A DNA stretch of 64,000 bases, taken from the NCBI GenBank assembly GCA_963921825.1, contig OY997592.1, positions 64,438,336 through 64,502,335 on the forward strand. The letters are read 5' to 3'. Source of the stretch: Erodium maritimum (lineage: Eukaryota; Streptophyta; Magnoliopsida; Geraniales; Geraniaceae). How positions within the stretch are numbered: the first letter of the stretch is position 1; every line of letters begins with the position of its first letter. Positions 56,501 to 64,000 of this stretch are shown piece by piece. Made by a program: the position numbers and the translations under genes. Under the pieces are notes generated by a model. It was not told the DNA's origin. It made no database searches and worked only from the letters and a program-made list of their open reading frames with translations.

Positions 56501-57209
56501 GACCCCAATCAAGGCAAGGATCAGCAAGGAGTACAGGCCTATGATCAGATAAACATCTCTTTAAACAGGTTTGTGTGAGGTTGCTGATAGCTGAGAGAAG
56601 AGTAGGTGTGATTAGGAACCTGTCTAAACGAGAAGCCAAGGATCCATGACCAAACCATGTGAAGTTTGCTCCAGACATTTGTAAATCAACTACCCCCAAG
56701 TCAACCAAGAAATTATTGAAGTCCCTAGTGTTGATGGTAGGGCAAAATGAACCAGTCTTCTCAGATTGATCAATAATGGCATTGAAATCCCCAGCCACAA
56801 TAAAGTCTTCCAAATAAGCACTGATTTTGGAACCAATGTCAATCCACAAGGCTGCCCTTTTAGCAATGTCACAAGGGGCATACACATTGATGATAGTAAG
56901 ATCTAGTTGTGCAGGAAGAAATGTGCCAGTCCAATAAATTGCATGTTCATCAATGAAAGTATCCAAAACCTGAAATACCAAAGTGTTCCAAAAAGTAATG
57001 ATCCCTCCAGATGTGCCAGAGGAAGGAAGGAAGATGGCCTCCCAACTTTGATTAAACCCACAAGAAGATAGAAAGTGTAATGGTAACTTCTCCAGCTTGG
57101 ATTCTTGAATCAGTACCATGTCCAGTTGTTGCTTGCAGCACACGTAACGAAGAGCTCTCTTCTTCTGCCTGGAAGAGAGCCCTCTGATGTTCCATGAGAC
57201 TATCCTCAT
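53544..57209 (-). pseudogene. LINE ORF2: endonuclease, reverse transcriptase, zinc-binding
   Basis: It starts MRIVSWNIRGL, overlapping the ORF1 stop in ATGA. The AP-like endonuclease occupies residues 1-230 (LIQESK, GDFNAIID, RLDRFLI, LSDHRPVL). Reverse transcriptase follows from about residue 410 (GDKAPGLDGFTMKFYQ, FEKAYDHL). At 55392-55394 a TAG interrupts the frame after GFGQKW; the same frame then runs on from 55355 with GLRQGCSLSPLLF and the catalytic FADD in LQFADDTLIF, and ends in a zf-RVT domain (GCIWCPLCTDEIEDQDHLFLSC). About 1220 codons in all, with no RNase H. The enzyme would nick target DNA and copy its own RNA. One nonsense codon separates this copy from an open frame, suggesting a recent insertion. 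Confidence 0.93.
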
Positions 57210-59269
57210 GGTGAGGAGAGTCTCTGAGTAGGAATGGAGAGAAATTTATCCTCCAAATCCTCTAGATCACAAAACTCATCTTCTGAGTTGGTCTCCAAGT
57301 CTACAATAGGGTTGATCTCATTTTCCAGGTTTTCGAACTGCTCCACAATCTGATCCTCAGTCAAATAACCCTTGAGTCCCAAGGCCTTGCAGTAATCCCA
57401 AGCCCCTACTCCTCCTTGTTTAAAACTCTGAGAGTTCTTTGATGATTTTTCAGCTGAAATGGGTGCCTTGACAATAGGGGTGAGGGTTTTCTTCTTGGAC
57501 CTTGTGTTGTAAGCTACCACTGTAGTATTTTCCTTCCTCTTAATAGTTTTAGTCCCCAAACCTTTAACTGATGGAGTACTAATGCTGGAATTAACAAGTA
57601 AATTCGAATTAATCCTTCCCTCCAAATCCAAATTTTGAAAATTTGGTGTCAGGTAATGTGGCCCCAAACCTGTGGATGTGGAAGGAATGTCCCTCTCCAC
57701 ATTAATGCTCCCCCTTTCCAATGTTACCAACTGTCTACCAAGCCTTTGTCTCATCCCATCTTCCCTTGGTTCTGCAGAATTAGTTAGGCCAATAGTAACC
57801 GGAACAGTGTTGATTGATACAGTATTTTTTTCACCATAGGTATCTGCAGCGACCAACACTTCTTTGAAGGTTGCCGGAGCATTCAACAAGGGAATCACTT
57901 CCAATCTCAGGCCATCTTCCACCAGCCGAGTCTTGTCTGTAGCATTAATGTTCAGAGTGGTTTGTGTGTTGACCTCTAGTACAGTTGGTACACCATTAAG
58001 GTTCTTCTGTGCTTTGGTAATTAATGGCAGACCAACAATGTCAGAGGATTGTAAATTCTTCGGATCAATGTCATTTTCCTCAATAGTTCTGCCCAGCACT
58101 TCAATGTTGGTGTCTTCCTCTCTTTGATCCAAGTCAGCTTCCTTTGTAGGGGAAATCTCAAACTCTGTCGAAACATCTCTATCATCTGAGGAAGAGAGTT
58201 CCTCAGTTAGTGTCCTCGTCACTCCAAAGCTACTTCTCTGGGGCACCAGTGACAAGTTGACCGATTGGGTGACTAATTTAAACTCTACCCCTTCCAATAC
58301 CAGTACCGAGTCTTTGTAAACTCTCAGATAGTCTTGTGCATGAATGAGCACATATGCTGCTTCAAGATCATCTCCCAAGAGAGTTAGAGGGTGTGTGCAC
58401 ACATATGATCCCAAATCCGATGAGATATCTTTGAAAGTTTGTTCACACCAAGCCAAAATGGGTGTTCCATAAATAGCAACCCAACTAAATCTTCCTCCCT
58501 GTCTACATAAATGGTTCTTGTCTTTGATCAAAGTCATCCAAGGTCTAAGCCATTCTGCATCCTCCTTCAGTGCTTGTGCTTGTAATTCTGGATCCTCAAA
58601 GTAAATCAGTACAACTCTGTTGCCAAGAGCTTTTATGAAAATCTGACCCCCTCTAATAGATTCAAAATGGTTCTTGATAACTGAGATGGCATAGTCTTTG
58701 TGAAGGAGTGCCAAAAGCCCTTTGTTGATCCACTCTCTGTGCTCCTCAACCACAGTGCCAATAACCACATTGTTGTTCCTATTTTCTGTCTCAGGACTGT
58801 TGTCCCTTCGATTTTCCAAGTTCTTCTTTCTCCAGTAGGTTTGGTTGGGTCTCCCATTAGTGTTCACAGTCCTCCTCCAAGCTTCAGAAACAAAAAGCTT
58901 GTATCCTTTCAAATAGTAACCATTGAAAATCTGGATACTCTTCAGTAGGCTCTCCTTGGTTTTGAAAGTGATGAAACCGAACCATCTACCTCTAGTGTTG
59001 GGTTTCTTGGGTGACTCAGCCAGAGTAATCTCTCCACATTCCAAGAAGAGATTTTGGAGCCAAAGGTTGGAAGTAGAAGGAGGTAAGTTATGTATAAAGG
59101 CTCTATACTCTCCTCTGTTTTGATGTTCCAAACCCAAAGTTTGTCTTTCCAAAGAAAAATCAGGAGCTAAGTTCGAAGTTCTACCTTGTACATTGTTGTG
59201 AATTTGTGTTCCAACTCTGTCAAGGATTTCGAAACCTGACGGAGGTCCAACCGTGGATGAAATGCTCAT
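57206..59269 (-). CDS. LINE ORF1 protein with RRM domain
   Basis: 687 intact codons. Residues about 45-130 form an RNA-recognition motif, with RNP2-like FIHNLP and RNP1-like GRWFGFITF. A second conserved region follows (about 170-300, IKNHFESIRGGQIFIKAL and SWVAIYGTPILAWCEQTF), resembling the DUF4283-type segment of plant retroelements. The last 350 residues are acidic, Ser/Thr-rich and disordered-looking, ending LSIPTQRLSSP. The protein should bind LINE RNA to form the retroposition particle. No zinc knuckle was seen. The stop codon overlaps the ORF2 start by four bases, suggesting reinitiation or coupled translation. Confidence 0.88.
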   Translation of the reverse strand: MSISSTVGPPSGFEILDRVGTQIHNNVQGRTSNLAPDFSLERQTLGLEHQNRGEYRAFIHNLPPSTSNLWLQNLFLECGEITLAESPKKPNTRGRWFGFITFKTKESLLKSIQIFNGYYLKGYKLFVSEAWRRTVNTNGRPNQTYWRKKNLENRRDNSPETENRNNNVVIGTVVEEHREWINKGLLALLHKDYAISVIKNHFESIRGGQIFIKALGNRVVLIYFEDPELQAQALKEDAEWLRPWMTLIKDKNHLCRQGGRFSWVAIYGTPILAWCEQTFKDISSDLGSYVCTHPLTLLGDDLEAAYVLIHAQDYLRVYKDSVLVLEGVEFKLVTQSVNLSLVPQRSSFGVTRTLTEELSSSDDRDVSTEFEISPTKEADLDQREEDTNIEVLGRTIEENDIDPKNLQSSDIVGLPLITKAQKNLNGVPTVLEVNTQTTLNINATDKTRLVEDGLRLEVIPLLNAPATFKEVLVAADTYGEKNTVSINTVPVTIGLTNSAEPREDGMRQRLGRQLVTLERGSINVERDIPSTSTGLGPHYLTPNFQNLDLEGRINSNLLVNSSISTPSVKGLGTKTIKRKENTTVVAYNTRSKKKTLTPIVKAPISAEKSSKNSQSFKQGGVGAWDYCKALGLKGYLTEDQIVEQFENLENEINPIVDLETNSEDEFCDLEDLEDKFLSIPTQRLSSP

Positions 59270-59531
59270 AATGAAGTTGAGCCGATGAATGCTGAGGAAA
59301 AGTCAGAGGACAAGTGGGGGAAGAAAGGAAGGATGTGAGTAAAGTTTCACAGTCACAGTGGCCCGGCGATCAATAGTGTGATCGTCATGGACACAACACC
59401 GCAATGTGTGAAGAAACTGATGAAGGAAACTACTGTGGCAGCATCAGATCTTCATCGGAATCTTCAAATCTTCAAAGTTGGCACAGTAGACGGAACAGTA
59501 ACTAGAGAGAACTAGTAAAGGAGATACAGTT

Positions 59532-60028
59532 ACAAATCAGAGCAAAGTCAATCGATCTTTCAAGTTCCAGAAACAAATCGTTTGATTCCTGCAAGTTTAC
59601 CACAACACGTTATCAACACGAGTCTGCTCCGTTTAAATCGTTAAATTTTCTCAAATCGTTATTCAATACGAACGCTCTGTTCTACTGCTCAGGATATGGA
59701 TCCCAATTATGGGTCACTTATTTGCAGAAATGATGACGACTTATGTATTGTTGATTGCGCGTCGACGCACACAGTCTTAAGAGATAAAAAAATATTTCTC
59801 TTATCTAACCTTGGTTGAAGCAAATGTTAGCACAATTAAGGGTACTGAAAATTTGATAGAAGGCTCTGAAAGAGCTACCTTGATATTAGAAAATGGAACA
59901 AGGATAAATACCCATAATGCTCTATATGCAAGTAGATCCAGAAGAAATCTACTTTTCTTCAAAGATATTCGTAGCAACGGCTATCATGTCGAGACTAGAA
60001 GTGAAAATGAGACTGAGTTTCTCTGTGT
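59532..60028 (+). pseudogene. Copia leader and protease/GAG-pre-integrase fragment
   Basis: After the LTR remnant, ACACGTTATCAACACGAG (59605-59622) is the kind of junction found at the start of many plant copia elements. The coding text begins MDPNYGSLICRNDD, then CIVDCASTHTVLRDKK (the aspartic-protease DSGAT position, here DCAST), a frameshift, and VEANVSTIKGTENLIEGS through SRRNLLFFKDIRSNGYHV, a GAG-pre-integrase-like segment of Tnt1-type elements. Gag, integrase and reverse transcriptase are missing. The next LTR family (copy D) begins where it stops. Confidence 0.75.
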
Positions 60029-60955
60029 CACTTTTATACCGTACCCCGGGATGGTACGTGTGATGTGATTTGTGCCCCGTGCTACGGGAAGATATACCCG
60101 ACCGACGGAGGATTCCGGTCCGCTATATTATGAGTTACCCCGAAGAGCCGTGTTCTGGGAAGATGTCCAGGCCGATGTGAGTTCGGACGAAGTGATAAGT
60201 TGGGTTGTTGATGAGCCAGCGCATTGCTCTGGAATACCATTGGTGGCAGTGATTGTTATGATATTACTTTGTGTGTTGATCTGTGTTGACTGCTGTGATT
60301 GTTTGGGCATGCTATGTGATTTTCTGTGATTTAAAATACAAATTTACCTGAGTTTAGTGTATTGTCGTGCGAGTTCGCACGTGTGGTCTATTGTGAGATA
60401 ATCGTGGTTGTTGTCTATTGAGACTTGTTTGGGTGATAGCGGTTAAGGGCATAGTTGAGAAAATCGGTATGAGTTCGGTTCAGTGTCGAGGTTGATTTAC
60501 GGGCTGCACCCGAGCGAAGGTCAAGCGTTATCTCGGGTTACGTGTTTAAGTGATTCATAGTTATTGTGCTTACTAGTATGCCCTAATTGGACGAGTACTC
60601 GTGGTGGTGAGCGGATAGCTCATCGCCTTAACTACTTTTTCCTACTGAGCGAAAGCTCAACCCCCCCCCCCCCCCCCCCTTCATGACTGTTTTACAGGTT
60701 TCAATCGTGAGTTGGATTAGAGGATGTCTCAGAGTTGGGGAGCCTGACGAGAATCCTTAGTTTTGGGATTTTATAGAGACATACTTCCTTTTGTATTAAA
60801 CTCGTTACTATTGGGTTTTCGAGCTTTGACCCGCGTTACCGGAATTGTTGGTTTTGGAATTATATTTGGAGACTTATTTCGTTAAAGTTGGTTTTATTTA
60901 TTGTTATTTCAGTTCACGTCTCGAGTCCGGCCAACACTGGATTTGGGGCGTAACA
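60029..60955 (+). repeat. Truncated LTR, long-LTR family, copy D
   Basis: The 3' third of the same LTR family, with phrases matching copy B (GGGAAGATGTCCAGGCCGA beside GGGAAGACGTCTAGGCCGA), the hairpins at 60608 and 60646, a run of 19 C (60661-60679), TTTTACAG|G at 60697, and the end GGGGCGTAACA. The 5' two thirds are missing. The left boundary is approximate; frames 60072-60329 are not considered genes. Confidence 0.7.
60608..60659 (+). other. Tandem hairpins TGAGC...GCTCA in LTR copy D
   Basis: The first is TGAGC-GGATA-GCTCA (60608-60622) and the second TGAGC-GAAA-GCTCA (60646-60659), the latter fitting a GNRA loop. A C-run follows the second directly. Copy E keeps the first; A, B and C keep the second. 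Confidence 0.65.
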
Positions 60956-62475
60956 GTGCAACTGGTGGAACAGACAAATTGCTCATTGTTTCCCATGTGA
61001 ACCAATGTGGGTGAGGAAGCCAATAATTGGATTCCCAGTTTCTTTGCAGTAAGGTGATACAGGAAGGATTTAGTAGCTCTTGAATCAACTAGGACGGAGA
61101 TGGTCTTAGAATTTGTTGTACCTACAATTCTAATAGAAGAGTTTCCAGTTTTGGACAAGTGTAAGTACTCAATAGCCATGGAACATAAATTTTCCTCATG
61201 GAGCTCCTCCCTTTATGCAGCAATATCAAGAATTGGATGGAGGTGTTCCTCAATGACAAGGTCAGGATCCTCAAAGAAGGAAGGTGTCACACCATTAAGA
61301 GGAGGAGGTCTTGGCCTATAGAGAGGAATTGAAGAGGTGGAGCTGATAGAAGGTGGCATGGTCACAGTATATGGAGGCATCTTTGGTCTCTAGTATGAGT
61401 GAAATGGATTCTTGGGCTGATAGAATAAGTGGACTTGTTGTATCCTATAATCCTCATGCCTGGCTAAATACATAACATGTGAGAGAGACCTGGGGCCGAG
61501 CAACTGAACCCCTACCTGAAGGTGAAGCCTGAAGCCACCAATAAAATTCAAGATGAAATAATGCTTAGACAGATGAGGGTTCTTAGACAACATAAGGATC
61601 TTGAGTTTCCCAAAGGGATTTTCATACTCAGGTAAAGAGCCTGTCTGATATAATTTCTTGAATTCAATCTACGGGTCCTCATAGCCCATTGTCTCAAACT
61701 TCCAAGTGACCTCATGACAGAGTTGTTCCTACCAAATCATATTTTTTTTTCTCTATAGCATATTCAGCAAACAAAAACTCTACAGGACCAGATAGATATA
61801 CAGAAGCCAACTTGACCTTATGTTCCTTAGGGACCTCACAATAAGAGAAATAGAGAGAAGCTTTTTTGAGCCAGCCTCTAACATCAGTTCCATCAAATGT
61901 GGAAAATTTATAGTTAGTGGTCTGTAAGGGTCATGTGGGAAAGGGTTGTAGTTTGTGCTCGTCTTAGGGGATCGATGGGGTTCATTGTGGGGGCGGTATG
62001 TTTGGGGAATGTGGTCCTGGAGGTATGAATGTGTGCTCCAACGAAAAGTTCCTCGGATGGGAAGAGAAAACATGTCCATGTTGTGTAGAGGCTAGTGAGG
62101 GGAAAAAATAGGTGAATAAGGGTATGGGTGAATCATTTCTGGAGTTGAGTGTAATGGGTGAATCATCTCTGAATTAGAACCAGAATTGAACACAGGATGA
62201 ACAATAGGTGGAGTGACAGCTATCGATTTACCTCTATCAACTGGATCTGGATCTGCGTTTTGTTGGCCCTCAAACCCAAGGAGTTGTATAGGAGCTCCTA
62301 CTGCAGTCGTCCTATCACAAATCAATAGCTCCACATTCTGAGCTTGAAGCTCCAAGTTGCGGCGCATGGCCTTCATCTCCTAGTGTGTCTGCATACACCA
62401 TTTCTACATATATGTTCTCAAATCGTCCAAACTTGTGTCACGAGAAGGTTCGTTTGGAGTGGCGTTGGTAGTCAT
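60956..62475 (-). pseudogene. Gypsy-type gag and protease remnant
   Basis: Minus strand. An initiation-like ATG at 62475 (MTTNATPNEPSRD) is followed by stops. The frame 62376-62092 (RRNLELQAQNVELL coiled coil) leads to FDGTDVRGWLKK-like and CEVPKEHKVKLASVYLSG-like gag text around 61900-61800, then KNPFHSY at 61390. At 61179-60960 an aspartic-protease segment reads SVLVDSRATKSFLYH, with the catalytic Gly of DSGAT replaced by Arg. The rest of pol is absent; LTR D begins there. Many stops and frameshifts are present. Confidence 0.8.
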
Positions 62476-62497
62476 AACTCACAGTCACCGGGGAAAA

Positions 62498-62509
62498 GCT
62501 TTGATACCA
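62498..62509 (-). other. Primer-binding site of the gypsy element
   Basis: On the minus strand TGGTATCAAAGC follows the LTR end after one base. It is one change from TGGTATCAGAGC, the complement of initiator methionine tRNA used by most plant LTR retrotransposons. Confidence 0.85.
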
Positions 62510-62510
62510 C

Positions 62511-62873
62511 TGTTATTTATTGCTTAAAATTATAGAAAAGAAATAGAAATACAAGGGAATTGAGGATTGTATTGTGTGAAAGCTCGAATACAAGATATTC
62601 TGCTACAGAACCTTTTTCTAAGCTAGCTAGATAGAGATTACACAATTTCATTCATGCCTCAAAACCCGAACATCGCTAACTATTTATAGCTGCTCAGATA
62701 CCCTAACAACGTCAGCAATCCTCTCGCACGATCTTGGCAATTAGCAGGCAGGGACCACTTGAGGAAGATGTACAATGCCACCAACGGTATCCCATTCCTT
62801 CTCCAATAGAATGTCAGCACGTGGCGCTCCCATATCCCTCACTGAAGCTCACTTAGCGACTACACGATACACA
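62511..62873 (-). mobile_element. 5' LTR of the gypsy element
   Basis: Bounded by TG...CA (minus reading TGTGTATCGTG ... AATAAATAACA) and adjoining the primer-binding site. It contains GCTATAAATA (62690-62681) as a TATA box. It is about 363 bp, much shorter than the A-E family. The partner 3' LTR is not in the window. Confidence 0.8.
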
Positions 62874-62899
62874 TTGTTTCATTAAACGGTTTATTCAAA

Positions 62900-64000
62900 A
62901 GCAAAGAAGAGGAGAAGGTGCCTTGCATCTGAAGCAATCGTAACATTTTTTATCTATTCATATTGAAGTTTGCATCATCAATAAATATGGTCCTTGCATT
63001 GCAACAAACATATTACTTCTTTGAAATTTGTTGGTGGAAGAAATTAGATTGGTGGGAGTTCCTTTTATTGTAGCTGGAGATTTCAATTCACTTGTTTACC
63101 TTTTAGAAAGGTCTTGCTTTCTCTCTCAACGTTATGGGTTATCTGAATTTGTAGAATCTATTGGAGCTTTGGATTTACCTCTGGTTAGGGATTTATATAC
63201 CTGGTTTGGCCCAAGGTCAAAAGCTTCGAGACTAGATAGATTTCTCATCTTTCTTGGATTGTCTGATCACAAGCTATTTTTCCTTATTTTTGTTATTGAG
63301 GAATGTGGTCCTAAAATTTCAGATTTCTAAATGTTTGGTAGGATCATCCTAAGTTTTCAGCTGACCGTCAAGCCATGTGCGAAGATATTCATGTACAAGC
63401 TGCCCCACACTTGTCTATTTGGTCTAAATTCAAACAACTCAAGGGCAAGTTGAAAGTTTGGAGGTTATTTGGAAAAGGACATTGAGGATCTCAGTAGAGC
63501 TATTAATACTCTTGACAACTTGTTGTAAATCAGAGAGCTGAGTACTACTGAGTGTTGTGAGAGAGCTTTGCACAGAGCTTCCTTGATTCTGAAAACCAAA
63601 TACTTAACACAAGTTATGTTTAAGCGGCTTAGTGAGGGGGACAAGTTGTACCATACGGTAGCCAATTATAGAGATTCTCGGAAATAAATCAATCGGTTTT
63701 CGGAGCTAGGGGTTGTTTACTTGGCTTCACCTCATTCCAGAGCCAGATTTTCCTCTCCCTCCACATCTGTGGTGGACCTGCAAGGTCTCCCCTTTTCTAA
63801 GTTATCTGTTTCTTAAGCTGTGATATTAGAGATTACTTTTTCAGAAGAAGTATTAGTTGTTATTAGGGATTGTAATGGAGAAAAGGCTTCAAGCCCTGAT
63901 AGGTTCTTCTTGAAATTCTTTCAACATTGTTGGCCTTTCTTTGATGAATTTTCTTTCTAGCTTTCATGCCAATGGTAAGTTAGGGAAATGTGTAAATTCC
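62900..64000 (+). pseudogene. LINE fragment: endonuclease and start of reverse transcriptase
   Basis: Endonuclease motifs VGVPFIVAGDFNSLVYLLE, DLYTWFGPRSKASRLDRFLI and LSDHKLFF occur in one frame (63028-63327). The linker follows with frameshifts (LSEGDKLYHTVANYRDSRK at about 63630), then the fingers start SEEVLVVIRDCNGEKASSPD at about 63843. It continues beyond the window. It lacks ORF1 here and is inactive. Confidence 0.85.

Larger units (their letters stand above)
49903..59516 (-). mobile_element. Nearly complete RRM-type LINE with solo LTR inside
   Basis: AAAGGAGATACAG is repeated at 49890-49902 and 59517-59529 (up to 15 bp with shared TT), defining both ends. The left end is a T-run followed by ATCAGCAATTTTTTT, the reversed 3' tail. 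After removing the solo LTR at 50539-53404 the element is about 6.7 kb. It has a 5' leader (59516-59270), ORF1, an ORF2 overlapping it by four bases, and a long 3' untranslated region. Only one in-frame stop was noticed in the coding part. It belongs to the plant L1 lineage with an RRM in ORF1, first described as BNR in beet. Confidence 0.93.

Noticed and set aside
60072..60329. 85-codon frame with a hydrophobic end (VAVIVMILLCVLICVDCC)
   Set aside because: It lies within the truncated LTR D, and the homologous stretch of LTR B is not open in the same frame.
1..64000. CRISPR arrays, tRNA, rRNA, bacterial operons
   Set aside because: No regularly spaced identical repeats, cloverleaf-like sequences, rRNA signatures or ribosome-binding-site-led gene series were seen; the genes have plant introns.

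Overview
The window is nuclear DNA of a flowering plant, most likely a eudicot. The evidence is a set of intron-containing plant genes (a NAC factor of the VND7 type, a TMEM41/KMS-type membrane protein, nucleus-encoded plastid ribosomal protein L21 and a nucleoredoxin-like protein) set in dense, nested plant retrotransposon debris. I could not resolve the genus from sequence alone. Most of the 64 kb is mobile-element sequence; only four loci look like intact host genes.

Layout. 1-8.3 kb: the end of a long LTR inserted in a small retroposon, a TAA/TTA-type MITE, a GC-rich retroposon-like block and a decayed RNase H-bearing LINE. 8.3-13.6 kb: AT-rich intergenic DNA and the three-exon NAC gene, whose second intron carries a GC donor and a Tourist-like MITE. 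13.6-22.8 kb: retroposons plus one LINE tail split by two solo LTRs of one family (A and B). 22.8-27.9 kb: a convergent pair of host genes, the VTT/DedA-domain gene on + and plastid RPL21 on -. 27.9-40.6 kb: retroposons, a gypsy-like non-coding block, an uncharacterised broken locus carrying a hAT insertion, and a PIF/Harbinger transposase pseudogene carrying a second hAT insertion. 40.6-43.2 kb: the nucleoredoxin-like gene on - and a possible divergent gene start on +. 43.2-64 kb: stacked insertions, including a 5'-truncated LINE, an almost complete RRM-type LINE with its target-site duplication, a solo LTR inside that LINE, copia and gypsy fragments, and a LINE running off the right edge.

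The host genes do not form a pathway; each acts alone (xylem/secondary-wall transcriptional control, ER membrane protein, plastid ribosome, thioredoxin-fold protein). The most unusual signals are these: a hairpin (TGAGC, 4-5 nt loop, GCTCA) kept about 300 bp from the 3' end of copies of one long-LTR family, in three copies just upstream of a shared splice-acceptor-like site; the loss of every CxxC site in the three-domain nucleoredoxin-like protein; a GC-AG intron in the NAC gene; and a perfect 28-bp palindrome in an intron of the TMEM41-like gene. Insertions with explicit target-site duplications allow their order to be read directly. I saw no CRISPR array, rRNA or tRNA.
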